Assembly: GCA_021834865.1 (NCBI GenBank)
Contig: JAKBRD010000009.1
Coordinates: 1-26,082, forward strand
Length of the DNA stretch: 26,082 nt
Reading direction: 5' to 3'
Source of the DNA: Microcaldota archaeon
Lineage (GTDB): Archaea; Micrarchaeota; Micrarchaeia; Micrarchaeales; Micrarchaeaceae
How positions within the stretch are numbered: position 1 is the first letter of the stretch; each line of letters opens with the position of its first letter. Shown here one piece after another: positions 1 through 10,110 of this stretch. The notes under the pieces were generated by a model that worked only from the letters and a program-made list of their open reading frames with translations, was not told the origin of the DNA and searched no databases. The translations under genes were made by a program, and so were the position numbers.

Positions 1-1628
1 TCCTTGAGCTCCATGGTTATGACTCCCTTGCCTCCCCTGGCCTGGCTCTTGTAAGCGTCCATGTCAAGCCTTTTCATGTAGCCCTTGTTGGTTATCAAGA
101 CAACGCACGGATAGTCCTTTATGAGGTCCTCATTCTCTATGCTGAGCGCTTCGTCCTCCACTATCTCGGTCCTGCGCGGTATTGCGTATTTGTCCTTGAG
201 CGTGAGCGTCTCCTCCTTTATTATCCCGTAGACCATGGATTCGTTTTCAAGCACGCTGTTGTAGTAGCTTATGCTCTTGTCGAGCTCGCTCTTCTCGGCC
301 TCAAGGGAGGTAGTCTCCAGCCTCGTAAGCCTGGCGAGCTTCATGTCTAGTATAGCGTTTGCCTGCTTTTCGCTTATGCTGTAGTTACCCATCAACGTTT
401 CCCTTGCCTCCCTCGTGTCGGAGCTCGCCTTTATTATGGATATGACACCGTCAATGTCCTTAAGCGCAATAAGCAGTCCTTCCACTATATGGCGCCTGTC
501 TGTTGCGACGCCAAGGTCATACCTGGTCCTGGAGCGTATGACTTCCATCCTGTGCTCCACGAACACCTTTATGAAATCGCGTATGTTGAGCGTAAGCAGC
601 CTGTTTCCCATAACTGCTATGTTCATTACTGGCAGGGTTATCTGCATCTGCGTATGCTTGTAAAGCTGGTTTAGCACTACGTCGGGATTGGCATCCTGCT
701 TGAGCTCTATGACTACTCTCATGCCTTTCTTGTCGCTCTCGTCCCTTACCGTGCTCATGCCGTCTATAAGCTTCTGCTTTCCAAGCTCGGCTATCTTGGC
801 CACGAGCGTGCTCTTGTTGACCGTGTAGGGTATCTCGCTTATGACGAACTGCCTTAGCCTGTGCCCTTCTTCAAGTTCTGCCTTGCCCCTTAGTATCACG
901 CTTCCCCTTCCTGCAAGGTAGGACCTTTTGAGCTCCGGGCTCATAAATGCTATGCCTCCTGTAGGGAAATCCGGGCCTTTAATATAACCTATTAAGTCAA
1001 TCGGGGCTATTTCGGGATTCGCTATGTAAGCCATTATGGCGTCGCATACCTCTCCAAGGTTGTGCGGCAGTATGTTTGTCGCAACGCCAACCGCTATTCC
1101 AGAAGAGCCGTTTATCATTAGATTCGGCACCTTGGAAGGCAGCACCGAAGGCTCTTCCTCGGTATTGTCGAAATTGGGTATGAACGGCACGGCTTTCTTG
1201 TCAAGGTCTTCGAGCATTTCCTCGGCAAGCCTTCTGAGCCTTACTTCGGTGTACCTCTGCGCGGCTGCTGGATCTCCGTCGATGGAACCCATGTTTCCCT
1301 GTCCTTCTACCAGCATGTGGTTCATTGAGAAATCCTGCGCCATCCTGACCAGCGTCTCGTAAACTGCAGCATCGCCGTGCGGATGGTACTTTCCTATTAC
1401 CTCTCCGACAATCCTGGCGCTCTTCTTGGTTGCCTGCTCATGGGTATTTTTGAGCATGTACATTGCGTAAAGTATCCTTCTCTGCGCAGGCTTAAGCCCG
1501 TCCCTGGCATCCGGCAGTGCCCTGCCTATTATGACGCTCATCGCGTAATCGATGTAGCTGCTCTGCATTTCTCCCTCTATCGATACCTCGAGATTTCTGC
1601 TGTCGTAAGCGTTGTTGTTCTCTGCCAT
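1..1628 (-). CDS. gyrA: DNA gyrase subunit A (partial, 3' end outside window)
   Basis: This is the cleaving and rejoining subunit of DNA gyrase, which introduces negative supercoils using ATP hydrolysed by GyrB. The gene starts at the ATG at 1628, with a GTGAT Shine-Dalgarno site (1637-1633) that overlaps the gyrB stop, and 542 codons are visible before the window edge. The N-terminal part reads [20 protein letters not shown], followed by [20 protein letters not shown] and then [11 protein letters not shown], which carries the active-site tyrosine in the R-Y-T context. Near the window edge, codons 529-535 read QARGGKG. This is a GyrA box, the mark of the DNA-wrapping C-terminal domain, and it separates gyrase from topoisomerase IV. 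The gene follows gyrB by 5 bp and is clearly co-transcribed with it. Gyrase in archaea is generally regarded as a bacterial acquisition. No frameshift was noticed in the parts translated by hand, which cover the N-terminus and the region near the window edge. Confidence 0.96.
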   Translation of the reverse strand, partial: MAENNNAYDSRNLEVSIEGEMQSSYIDYAMSVIIGRALPDARDGLKPAQRRILYAMYMLKNTHEQATKKSARIVGEVIGKYHPHGDAAVYETLVRMAQDFSMNHMLVEGQGNMGSIDGDPAAAQRYTEVRLRRLAEEMLEDLDKKAVPFIPNFDNTEEEPSVLPSKVPNLMINGSSGIAVGVATNILPHNLGEVCDAIMAYIANPEIAPIDLIGYIKGPDFPTGGIAFMSPELKRSYLAGRGSVILRGKAELEEGHRLRQFVISEIPYTVNKSTLVAKIAELGKQKLIDGMSTVRDESDKKGMRVVIELKQDANPDVVLNQLYKHTQMQITLPVMNIAVMGNRLLTLNIRDFIKVFVEHRMEVIRSRTRYDLGVATDRRHIVEGLLIALKDIDGVISIIKASSDTREARETLMGNYSISEKQANAILDMKLARLTRLETTSLEAEKSELDKSISYYNSVLENESMVYGIIKEETLTLKDKYAIPRRTEIVEDEALSIENEDLIKDYPCVVLITNKGYMKRLDMDAYKSQARGGKGVITMELK

Positions 1629-1633
1629 CAATA

Positions 1634-3592
<1,959 letters not shown>

Positions 3593-3611
3593 TTACAATA
3601 TCTATTGGGAT

Positions 3612-3623
3612 TTTATATTTAAA
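3612..3623 (-). promoter_or_regulatory. Probable TATA box of gyrBA operon
   Basis: On the minus strand the sequence reads TTTAAATATAAA, close to the archaeal TATA consensus. A start site about 25 nt downstream would fall near 3591-3594, giving a leader of about 50 nt before the gyrB ATG. It is assigned from sequence only. Confidence 0.55.
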
Positions 3624-3683
3624 ACCCTTTTGGTAAAGTCGACTTTTCCGGCAAAATCGGCACAATTCGCACGTGCGGCGCTT

Positions 3684-3700
3684 TGCATGCCCAACATGCA
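3684..3700. promoter_or_regulatory. Perfect inverted repeat beside the thermosome TATA box (possible operator)
   Basis: TGCATG-CCCAA-CATGCA is a perfect 6-bp inverted repeat with a 5-nt spacer. It ends four bases before the TATA-like sequence at 3704, where TFB would contact DNA. A repressor bound here could control the chaperonin gene. The arms are short, so chance cannot be excluded. Confidence 0.35.
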
Positions 3701-3703
3701 TAA

Positions 3704-3714
3704 ACTATAAATAC
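3704..3714 (+). promoter_or_regulatory. Probable TATA box of thermosome gene
   Basis: ACTATAAATAC matches an archaeal TATA box. Transcription from about 3735 would give a leader of about 100 nt before the thermosome ATG. A second AT-rich candidate, ACATATATATGC at 3735-3746, would give a shorter leader. Confidence 0.5.
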
Positions 3715-3837
3715 TTAATCGTGATAATATACGAATACATATATATGCAAAATGTTTTTGGACAACTGTTTGTATTGCAAAGGTCCGGAAATCAAGTGCA
3801 AAATAGCTAGAAATAATACTAAAAACAAAGTGATAAC

Positions 3838-5487
3838 ATGGCAGAAAACAATATGGGCGGACAGCAGGTATTGCTGCTCCCGGAAGGAGCATCCAGGCTT
3901 TTGGGCAGGGACGCGCAAAGGACGAACATTGCAGTTGCGGTCGCAGTTGCAAACGCCGTAAAAACGACTCTGGGTCCAAAAGGAATGGACAAGATGCTGG
4001 TAAGCGATCTCGGAGACATAGTAATAACGAACGACGGCGCAACAATACTCGAGGAAATGAACGTTGAGCACCCAGTGGCAAAGATACTGGTCGACGTCGC
4101 AAAGACGCAGGACAGGGAGGTCGGAGACGGAACTACTAGCGTTATAATAACAGCAGGCGGATTGCTCAAGGGCGCGGAAGACCTTCTGGAGCAGGGAATA
4201 CATCCGACGATAATAATAAAGGGCTACAAAATGGCCGCGGGCAAAGCTGCCGAAATACTTTCCAAGTACTCAAAGAGCGTGGAAATAAGCGACGAGCAGA
4301 CACTGCAGAAAATCGCAATGGTCTCCATGGGCTCAAAGAACATAGGCGACGACAGCACAAAGGCCCAGATATCAAAGCTGGTAATAAAAGCTGTGAAGCA
4401 GGTCATGGAAAAGGGCCAGGACGGCAAATACCGCATAGACCACGACTTCATAAAAGTAGAGAAGAAAGCCGGAGGCAGCATAGCAGACACTGCATTGATA
4501 AACGGCGTGCTAATAGACAAGGAGGTGGCACACCCGGGAATGCCGAAGTCGCTCACGAACGCAAAGATAGCGCTTCTTGATGTGGCTCTGGAGATTGAGA
4601 AGACAGAAACCGATGCCAAGATAGAAATAACATCACCTGACCAGATTCAGTCATACCTGCAGCAGGAGGAGCGCATGCTCAAGGAAATGGTCGAAAAGGT
4701 CAAGAAGAGCGGCGCAAACTTTGTCGTAACGCAGAAGGGAATAGATGACATGGCGCAGCACTACCTTGCAAAGGCAGGGATAATGGCAGTAAGGAGGGTC
4801 AAGAAGAGCGACATAGAGAAGCTTTCGAAGGCGACAGGCGCCAAGATAATAACAAGCCTGGACGACCTAAACTCTGAGGATCTGGGCCATGCGGGAATAG
4901 TTGAAGAGCGCAAGATTGCCGGAGAACAGATGGTTTTCGTCGAAAAGTGCAAGGACCCGAAGAGCGTAACTATATTCGTAAGGGGAGGCACCCAGCAGGT
5001 AATAGACGAAGCTGAGCGCTCGCTCACCGACGTAATAGGCGCGGTATCAGCTACTATAGAAAATGACGGAAGATACGTCATCGGAGGCGGCAGCATAGAA
5101 ATAGACATTGCTGACGAGCTCAGAAACTATTCGGGTCAGGTAGGAGGCCGCGAGCAGCTCGCGATACAGAAATTCGCAGATGCGCTTGAAGGCATACCGA
5201 AAACCCTTGCGGAAAGCGCAGGAATAGATGCCATAGACACGCTGGTGCAGCTCAGGAGCAAGCACAAGTCGAAAGACGGCAAGATATATGGCGTGGACGT
5301 ATACAGGAACGCGATAGGCGACATGAGCAAGGTGGGAGTGTTCGAGCCGGAAAAGATGAAAGTGCAATCCATATACAGTGCGAGCGAGGCCGCTGAGATG
5401 ATCCTAAGGATAGACGACATAATCAGCTCCAGGGGAAGATCTCCAGGAGGCCAGGGCGGAGCACCGGGAATGCCACCAATGGAATAA
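3838..5487 (+). CDS. thsA: Thermosome subunit (group II chaperonin)
   Basis: This is an ATP-dependent group II chaperonin subunit, 549 residues long (the normal family length), that assembles into a double-ring folding chamber in the cytoplasm. Hallmarks in order are [17 protein letters not shown], the nucleotide-binding GDGTTSV, and the C-terminal [14 protein letters not shown] and GIDAIDTL motifs. The flexible tail is rich in Gly, Met and Pro ([10 protein letters not shown]). The start at 3838 is supported by a GTGAT Shine-Dalgarno site followed by AAC and then ATG. The gene appears to be monocistronic, with a terminator-like hairpin just downstream. Only one subunit is in the window. Which thermosome subunit type it is cannot be told from here. 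Prefoldin beta, which hands substrates to this chaperonin, is encoded at 10107-10448. Confidence 0.97.
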   Translation: MAENNMGGQQVLLLPEGASRLLGRDAQRTNIAVAVAVANAVKTTLGPKGMDKMLVSDLGDIVITNDGATILEEMNVEHPVAKILVDVAKTQDREVGDGTTSVIITAGGLLKGAEDLLEQGIHPTIIIKGYKMAAGKAAEILSKYSKSVEISDEQTLQKIAMVSMGSKNIGDDSTKAQISKLVIKAVKQVMEKGQDGKYRIDHDFIKVEKKAGGSIADTALINGVLIDKEVAHPGMPKSLTNAKIALLDVALEIEKTETDAKIEITSPDQIQSYLQQEERMLKEMVEKVKKSGANFVVTQKGIDDMAQHYLAKAGIMAVRRVKKSDIEKLSKATGAKIITSLDDLNSEDLGHAGIVEERKIAGEQMVFVEKCKDPKSVTIFVRGGTQQVIDEAERSLTDVIGAVSATIENDGRYVIGGGSIEIDIADELRNYSGQVGGREQLAIQKFADALEGIPKTLAESAGIDAIDTLVQLRSKHKSKDGKIYGVDVYRNAIGDMSKVGVFEPEKMKVQSIYSASEAAEMILRIDDIISSRGRSPGGQGGAPGMPPME

Positions 5488-5504
5488 ACGGCACTTGATA
5501 GGTA

Positions 5505-5541
5505 ACGGGCTATGGGCCCGTACCTTTTATTTTTCTTTTTT
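5505..5541 (+). terminator. Hairpin plus T-rich tract downstream of the thermosome gene
   Basis: ACGGGC (5505-5510) and GCCCGT (5516-5521) form a 6-bp stem with loop TATGG, followed by a T-rich run with scattered A and C at 5525-5541. T-rich tracts alone can terminate archaeal RNA polymerase, so termination here is plausible. Confidence 0.6.
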
Positions 5542-5569
5542 AAGCTTGTGCGGACCTTCACGCAAAACA

Positions 5570-5578
5570 TTTTAAATC
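5570..5578 (+). promoter_or_regulatory. Probable TATA box of adenylate kinase / L34e / L14e cluster
   Basis: ATTTTAAAT lies about 25-30 nt before the first possible start codons of the adenylate kinase gene (GTG 5598, ATG 5607). The predicted transcript would begin almost at the start codon. No Shine-Dalgarno site is visible, so a leaderless mRNA is likely. Confidence 0.5.
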
Positions 5579-5606
5579 CGAAACCTAAAACACAAATGTG
5601 CATCCG

Positions 5607-6218
5607 ATGGAACAGAATCCCGAAAACATAATAATACTAGTTCTTGGTTCTCCTGGAGCGGGAAAAACAACTCTTATAAACAGCGTCAACGCCGAAATTC
5701 AGAACTTTGAAGTCGTAAACATAGGCACTCTGATGGCCGAAGAGGTAAAATCGCAAAACATACCAAGGGACAGGCTTAGGTATCTGCCTACAGGTAAAAT
5801 AAGGGAGCTCAGAAAGGCAGCATTCTTCAGGATAGCAAAAATGAGCGGCACAGTAATAGTCGACACCCACGCCACTGTAGAAAAAGGAAATAAATTTATA
5901 TTTGGACTGCCTATAAATGATTTGCAGTATATGGGGAACATACGCGGCATAATATATGTCGACGCCAGCCCAGAAGAACTAATAAAGCGCCGCTCGGCGG
6001 ACACAGTAAGGAAAAGAGAGAACGATGACGAGGAAATATTGAACCTGCAACGCCATCTCAATCTCGCTGTAGTTACGCTTTACGGATCGACATACGATAT
6101 ACCGGTTTACATACTGCACAACAAGGAAGGGAAGCTCGAAGCCGCAAAAGCGGATTTCAAGAGCTTCATAAAGGATATAACCGAAAACAGCGAATATCAT
6201 GACCGCAGTAACTCTTAA
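5607..6218 (+). CDS. adkA: Adenylate kinase (archaeal AdkA type)
   Basis: It catalyses ATP + AMP to 2 ADP. The 203-residue protein begins with a beta strand and a P-loop (LGSPGAGKTT). It then has a lid and nucleoside-binding region with LPTGKIRELRKAAFFRIA, and VIVDTHATV, where archaeal AdkA proteins carry a D-x-H motif. It matches the archaeal AdkA family rather than the bacterial Adk family. An in-frame GTG at 5598 would add three residues (MHP). The ATG is preferred, and a TATA box about 30 nt upstream suggests a leaderless transcript. The neighbours (DUF106, L34e, Cmk, L14e) reproduce the cluster that normally follows secY in euryarchaea, although secY is not here. Confidence 0.9.
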   Translation: MEQNPENIIILVLGSPGAGKTTLINSVNAEIQNFEVVNIGTLMAEEVKSQNIPRDRLRYLPTGKIRELRKAAFFRIAKMSGTVIVDTHATVEKGNKFIFGLPINDLQYMGNIRGIIYVDASPEELIKRRSADTVRKRENDDEEILNLQRHLNLAVVTLYGSTYDIPVYILHNKEGKLEAAKADFKSFIKDITENSEYHDRSNS

Positions 6219-6723
6219 TGCTCTGATGCCAATGGGCACAGTAATAATACTTATAGCCATAGGCATAGCCTATGTCGCTTTCTCTACGTTTGCGCAGCGC
6301 AAAGTGGGAAACCCCAAAAAGATGAGGGAGCTTCAGCAGCGCATGAATGCATTGTCAAAGGAGCTTAATCAGCTCGTAAAGTCGAATGCGCCGAAGGAGG
6401 AAATTGCCAAGAAGCAGAGCGAGCTCATGCCGCTTATGAGCGAGAACATGAAGACATCCATAAAGCCTATGCTGGTCATACTGCCTGTGTTCTTCCTGCT
6501 TTATTACCTTGTTCTTCCAACCACATTCCACTCAATAGCCAACGAATATGTGCTTTTCCTCGGCTCGATGAAGCTCAATTATCTGGGGGTTTTCTTCGCC
6601 TGCGTTTTCATTTTGGGAATAGCTACCTCCATAATAATAATGATATACGACAGAAAGAAAACGAAGCTGGAGCGGCAGGCAATAGCAGCCGCAGAAGCAG
6701 CGGAATCAGGTACAAACACATAA
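6199..6723 (+). CDS. DUF106 / EMC3-Oxa1-like membrane insertase
   Basis: This 174-residue membrane protein has a first transmembrane segment at about residues 10-30, a cytoplasmic coiled-coil hairpin (about 38-80, with heptads such as LQQRMNALSKELNQL), two further membrane segments (about 88-108 and 125-150), and a charged C-terminal tail. This layout is that of the archaeal DUF106 (Ylp1) family, related to EMC3, TMCO1, Get1, Oxa1 and YidC, which insert proteins into the membrane. The ATG at 6199 overlaps the adenylate kinase gene by 20 nt. A second ATG at 6226 would remove the overlap and is possible. Neither has a clear Shine-Dalgarno site. Its position in a ribosomal-protein cluster fits a co-translational role. 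Confidence 0.88.
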   Translation: MTAVTLNALMPMGTVIILIAIGIAYVAFSTFAQRKVGNPKKMRELQQRMNALSKELNQLVKSNAPKEEIAKKQSELMPLMSENMKTSIKPMLVILPVFFLLYYLVLPTTFHSIANEYVLFLGSMKLNYLGVFFACVFILGIATSIIIMIYDRKKTKLERQAIAAAEAAESGTNT

Positions 6724-6779
6724 ATAGTTTTTCAATAAAATTTCCTTTACTCTATTAAGTTGCTTAAAAGGTGTTTAAT

Positions 6780-7097
6780 TTGCCAAAGCCCATGCACAGG
6801 TCTCATAGTTTCAAAAAGGTACAAAGGGTAACAAGCTCTAAGAGAACGGTAACCCACTACAGGCGCGGAAAGGACATGATGCCCCACTGCGCAATATGCG
6901 GGCAGGAGCTCAACGGCATATCACAAAAAGGCCCAAAGACAAGGAGGACCAATAGCAGGCTCTTCGGAGGCGTTCTATGCGCTTCATGCACTGCAGAAGT
7001 GGTTAAGCTTAGGAGCAGGGTAGAACAGGGAGACATGAAGCTCAACGACATAGGAATAAGGCAAAGGTCCTACGTTCTGCAGCTTGTAGCCCACTGA
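6780..7097 (+). CDS. rpl34e: Large ribosomal subunit protein L34e (eL34)
   Basis: This is an archaeal/eukaryotic-specific component of the large ribosomal subunit, 105 residues long. It has the basic N-terminus MHRSHSFKKVQRV, HYRRGKD, and a zinc-binding pair CAICG / CASC. The start is most likely the TTG at 6780, because AAGGTG at 6768-6773 sits six bases upstream and the resulting N-terminus (MPKPMHRSHS) matches the family. An upstream in-frame GTG at 6771 overlaps that Shine-Dalgarno site and is unlikely. The gene is followed by cytidylate kinase after 4 bp, the usual archaeal order. Confidence 0.93.
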   Translation: MPKPMHRSHSFKKVQRVTSSKRTVTHYRRGKDMMPHCAICGQELNGISQKGPKTRRTNSRLFGGVLCASCTAEVVKLRSRVEQGDMKLNDIGIRQRSYVLQLVAH

Positions 7098-7101
7098 CGC
7101 T

Positions 7102-7617
7102 ATGATCAAAGTATGCATATCGGGTTTTACCTCCAGCGGAAAGACCACTGCGGCCGACCTGGTTTCAAAAAAGCTCGGAATAGCGCACATACACAAATCC
7201 TACAAGGAATATGTGGAGAACGAGCTGGAAGTCGCTAAGTTCACCGACAACGCATCTGACGAATTCGTGAAGGCTTTCGACGAAGAAATTAAAAAGCAGG
7301 CCGCAGCAGCAGGCTCTTGCGTCCTAAGCACCTGGCTGGCTCCATGGTTCGTCGAAGACGCTACGCTCAGGGTATGGCTTTATGCCGATATAAAAATACG
7401 CTCCGCCAGATGGGCAAAAACGTACAATATTGACCTATCCGAAGCCGAAAAGCTGGTATTAGAAAAAGACCAGAGCGAGATAAAAAGCATAAAGCACATA
7501 TATGGGATAGACCTGAATGACAGGTCCATATTCGACATGGTCATAAATACGGGAAAGATACCTCCGCAGGAATGCGCGGAAATAATATGCTTGGCCGCGA
7601 AGGCAAGCGAAAAGTAG
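7102..7617 (+). CDS. cmk: Cytidylate kinase (archaeal type)
   Basis: It phosphorylates CMP/dCMP with ATP. The protein has 171 residues and opens with a P-loop variant (ISGFTSSGKTT). It contains the ST-WLAPWFV region in the place of the archaeal Cmk core, followed by basic helices (IRSARWAKTYN) and a D-x-x-x-Y-G-I-D segment near HIYGIDLNDRS. Archaeal Cmk usually has a GxPGSGK P-loop, so the FTSSGK sequence is a mild departure. Its position between L34e and L14e is the standard one for the archaeal enzyme and supports the assignment. No clear Shine-Dalgarno site is seen. With only 4 bp after L34e, translational coupling is likely. Confidence 0.88.
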   Translation: MIKVCISGFTSSGKTTAADLVSKKLGIAHIHKSYKEYVENELEVAKFTDNASDEFVKAFDEEIKKQAAAAGSCVLSTWLAPWFVEDATLRVWLYADIKIRSARWAKTYNIDLSEAEKLVLEKDQSEIKSIKHIYGIDLNDRSIFDMVINTGKIPPQECAEIICLAAKASEK

Positions 7618-7681
7618 TTGTGCTAACAATTAAAAGGGTTAAGTGGCAAATACAAGCAATATCGATTACAAAGTGATACAA

Positions 7682-7921
7682 ATGTTGGTTGAACCAGGCA
7701 GAGTATGCATAAAGAAATTCGGAAGGGACGCGGGCAGCATGGCTGTAATAACTTCAGTAGGCAAGGACGGCTATGTGAACATAGTAACCTCTAAGCGCCA
7801 GAAGGAGCGCAAATGCAACACAAAACATCTGGAATTCATAAATGAGACTGTCGACCCGAAGAACAAGGATCAGGTAAACAAGATACTCGGGATTTCAGCA
7901 CAGGCACCGAAACACAAATAA
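7682..7921 (+). CDS. rpl14e: Large ribosomal subunit protein L14e (eL14)
   Basis: This is a small basic ribosomal protein of the KOW-like/SH3 fold, with the family features MLVEPGRVCIKKFGRDAG near the N-terminus and RQKERKCNTKHLEF in the middle. The ATG at 7682 is preferred over an in-frame GTG at 7643. GTGAT (7673-7677) lies four bases before it, the same arrangement as at the thermosome start, and family members begin with a short I/L-E-x-GR-(V/I)-C-V-K stretch. The product is then 79 residues. The stop codon abuts the stop of the convergent mre11-like gene. Cbf5, often next in other archaea, is absent. Confidence 0.9.
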   Translation: MLVEPGRVCIKKFGRDAGSMAVITSVGKDGYVNIVTSKRQKERKCNTKHLEFINETVDPKNKDQVNKILGISAQAPKHK

Positions 7922-9130
7922 TCAGGGTTCCTCTTCCAGGAACTTCAATGCGTTTTCTATTATCTTTTCCTTTTTCGAAGTTTTCTGATCCGAAAGAATC
8001 TCGAAGAGCTCTCCGACGTTGATTGCGTCCTTGAAGCCCAATTCTTTCAGCCTGCTCCTTAGCAGCTGCATTCCTATGTCTTTTATTCCTATGCTGTCTA
8101 TGTTGTTCTCCCTTATTCTCTCTATGCTTTTTTCTATCTCAGGCTCCTTAAGCCCTGAGGTGTCCATCTCCAAAATTGCATCCCCTGCATGCTTCATTAT
8201 CAGGGCTCTCAGGCCAAGCTCGCTGGAGCCACCAAGCTCAAAGGTGCCTTCCAGATACAGCTTCACTATGGGCTTTTTCTCGCTTTTCTCGACGCATTCT
8301 GCTATCGCTTCGTCGCATTTTTTCCTTACTTCTGCAATCGAGGCGTTTTTGAATTCCAGCCTTTTAACAATGAACGGCCTGCTTTCTATCTCAACGAATT
8401 CATAGCTGTATTTCTGCGTGTCGAAAAGTATGAATCCCTTCTTTTCCTGCTCTCCTTCCTTGAGCTGCGTCAGGACAGTGCTTCCAGGTATAAGGAAAAG
8501 CTTTCCGTGCACTGTTGATTTAACCCTGCTGTGTATGTGGCCGCACAAGTACAGATCAAATCCTTTTGGCAGATCATCATAGTGCATGAAAGAGTTGTCG
8601 AACGGCAGTATCTCGTATATGGACTGGTGCAGCATGAAAATGTTGAAGGCACCATCCACCGGCTTCGGATCAAGCTCTTTCAATTTTTCCACGACTCTTT
8701 CTTCGGACAAGCCTCCGAGCCCGTAAATAGCCACGCGTTCGCCATCTTTCTCCAGCAACACCTGCGATTCGCTTGCGTCTATAAGAAGACCTGCAAGCGC
8801 AAGCAGGCCCAGAGGATTTTCCTTTCCTGCAGCCGTCCTCTCGTGCGTTCCAGATATGGCGACTATCGGCGCCGAAGAAAAGGCCCTGCCTTGTCCCTTG
8901 AACCATTCCACCTTAGTTTTCCATTCGATGCCATTGAGCTCCCTGAACAGGCCCAATGCCTGTGCGATGACTTCTGGTTTCGGGGCTCTTTTGTCGAATA
9001 TGTCTCCAGGGAGCAGTATTATATCAGCCATTTCGGCAGCTTTGGCTAGTGCTTCGCGCGCCTGTTCATAAGCGTCATCATAAAAACGCTCATAGCCTAT
9101 GTGCATGTCTGAAACTACTGCTATCTTCAT
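7922..9130 (-). CDS. Mre11/SbcD-like DNA repair nuclease
   Basis: This 402-residue calcineurin-like metallophosphoesterase belongs to the Mre11/SbcD group, which processes DNA ends. Metal-binding motifs are D8-M-H10, G42-D43-I-F-D, G94-T95-H96-E97, H168 in MLHQS, and H198-I-H200 in LCGHIHSR. After about residue 250 comes a second, alpha/beta domain resembling the Mre11 capping domain, and a charged C-terminal tail. The usual GNH(D/E) asparagine is a threonine here. No rad50 or herA/nurA gene is in the window. The ATG overlaps the stop of the DHH gene (ATGA), so the two are translationally coupled. Mre11-like is a family assignment. A related archaeal phosphoesterase of unknown function is possible. 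Confidence 0.8.
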   Translation of the reverse strand: MKIAVVSDMHIGYERFYDDAYEQAREALAKAAEMADIILLPGDIFDKRAPKPEVIAQALGLFRELNGIEWKTKVEWFKGQGRAFSSAPIVAISGTHERTAAGKENPLGLLALAGLLIDASESQVLLEKDGERVAIYGLGGLSEERVVEKLKELDPKPVDGAFNIFMLHQSIYEILPFDNSFMHYDDLPKGFDLYLCGHIHSRVKSTVHGKLFLIPGSTVLTQLKEGEQEKKGFILFDTQKYSYEFVEIESRPFIVKRLEFKNASIAEVRKKCDEAIAECVEKSEKKPIVKLYLEGTFELGGSSELGLRALIMKHAGDAILEMDTSGLKEPEIEKSIERIRENNIDSIGIKDIGMQLLRSRLKELGFKDAINVGELFEILSDQKTSKKEKIIENALKFLEEEP

Positions 9131-10110
9131 TTTTGTTCCCCGAATACCTTATCATGAAAAGCCTTTATGAACGCGTCCCTTCCCTCCTTTTTTGGCCCAT
9201 AAGCCCCAGCAGCGCAAGGATGGCCTCCGCCTGTGCCTTCTATGGTTCCCGAAATTGCCCTCATTATCCTGCCCAGATGCATATTCATCTCGGTATCCAG
9301 AGTAGGCCTGCACCTTGCAGAGAACGATATTTCATTTTCTGATTCCGAATAAAAAAGGGCTATGTCCGCTCCTATCTTTATGGCATCGTCTGCTGCTATT
9401 GCCGCATGGACTGATGTGGCGCCCTTTACAAAAAGCCTGTTTCCGATAATCACGATCTTGGAATCGAACAGCTCGTCCATTGTCCTCTCCCTGGCCTCCG
9501 CCGGTGCTATCTTCGAAAATTTCTCAAGCAGTTGCTGAAATCCAAGCCCAGAAATTTCAAGCAATTCGCCTATCTGCACGAAGCTCTTGGCCGTCGCGTT
9601 CCTAAACTCTGCGGAATCTGAATATATTCCCATGGCTAGAATCTCCGAAGTGGGTCTGTCCGGACGTATTCCGAAACTTTTGAGCAGTTCATAAACTATG
9701 CTTGCTGTGGAATTATAACTTTCGTCGTTGAATACCAAAGCTTTTCCTGCCTCTGGGGAAGCGTGGTGATCTATCACGACTATCTGTGCTGAAGATTCCG
9801 CAAGCCTTTTTCCAAAATGTCCGCAGTCTTCAAAATTGTTTACGTCAACAAGCACTATAATCTCTGCGCTGTCGTCAAACCCATCGCTTATTTCTGGCAT
9901 GGCTATGCCTGCCTGCTCGATGGCGAAGCGGGCATTGGACGATATAAAGTCCGGCGCCCTTATCGACGAATTTTTCAGGATCTTCGTAATCCCGAAAGCA
10001 GACGATACGCAGTCCATATCCCCTATGGAATGGAATGTTAACATTGCCCTTTTGTCCGCATTTCTTTTAAGAAATTCGACAAGTTCCTCAAGCTTCACGC
10101 AACCGCTCAT
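9127..10110 (-). CDS. DHH/DHHA1 phosphoesterase (RecJ / NrnA-like)
   Basis: This is a 327-residue DHH-family phosphoesterase, of the type that degrades short oligonucleotides or single-stranded nucleic acid, or cleaves cyclic dinucleotides. Metal ligands are visible in H27-x3-D31-x-D33, D89 in VLVDVNN, D114-H115-H116 in VVIDHHAS, and D165 in IYSDSAEF. The C-terminal DHHA1 domain carries GTGGGHPCAAGA, the substrate-binding glycine motif. Both start and stop overlap neighbours by ATGA (prefoldin beta before, mre11-like after). The pairing with an Mre11-like nuclease suggests a shared role in nucleic-acid end processing, but the exact substrate cannot be decided from sequence. Confidence 0.87.
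   Translation of the reverse strand: MSGCVKLEELVEFLKRNADKRAMLTFHSIGDMDCVSSAFGITKILKNSSIRAPDFISSNARFAIEQAGIAMPEISDGFDDSAEIIVLVDVNNFEDCGHFGKRLAESSAQIVVIDHHASPEAGKALVFNDESYNSTASIVYELLKSFGIRPDRPTSEILAMGIYSDSAEFRNATAKSFVQIGELLEISGLGFQQLLEKFSKIAPAEARERTMDELFDSKIVIIGNRLFVKGATSVHAAIAADDAIKIGADIALFYSESENEISFSARCRPTLDTEMNMHLGRIMRAISGTIEGTGGGHPCAAGAYGPKKEGRDAFIKAFHDKVFGEQK

Noticed and set aside
3745..3810. Short upstream frame of 21 codons before the thermosome
   Set aside because: It has no Shine-Dalgarno site and an unremarkable product. The leader position itself is uncertain.
3752..3961. 69-codon frame with two cysteines overlapping the thermosome start
   Set aside because: Its second half is the out-of-frame reading of the conserved thermosome N-terminus, so it is not credible as a gene.
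3602..4203. Minus-strand open frames opposite the thermosome start and the intergenic region
   Set aside because: They overlap the conserved N-terminus of the thermosome and contain low-complexity Leu/Arg/Ser stretches without family signal.
8531..9049. 172-codon plus-strand frame opposite the mre11-like gene
   Set aside because: It is antisense to the metal-binding motifs of a conserved nuclease, with no start signals.
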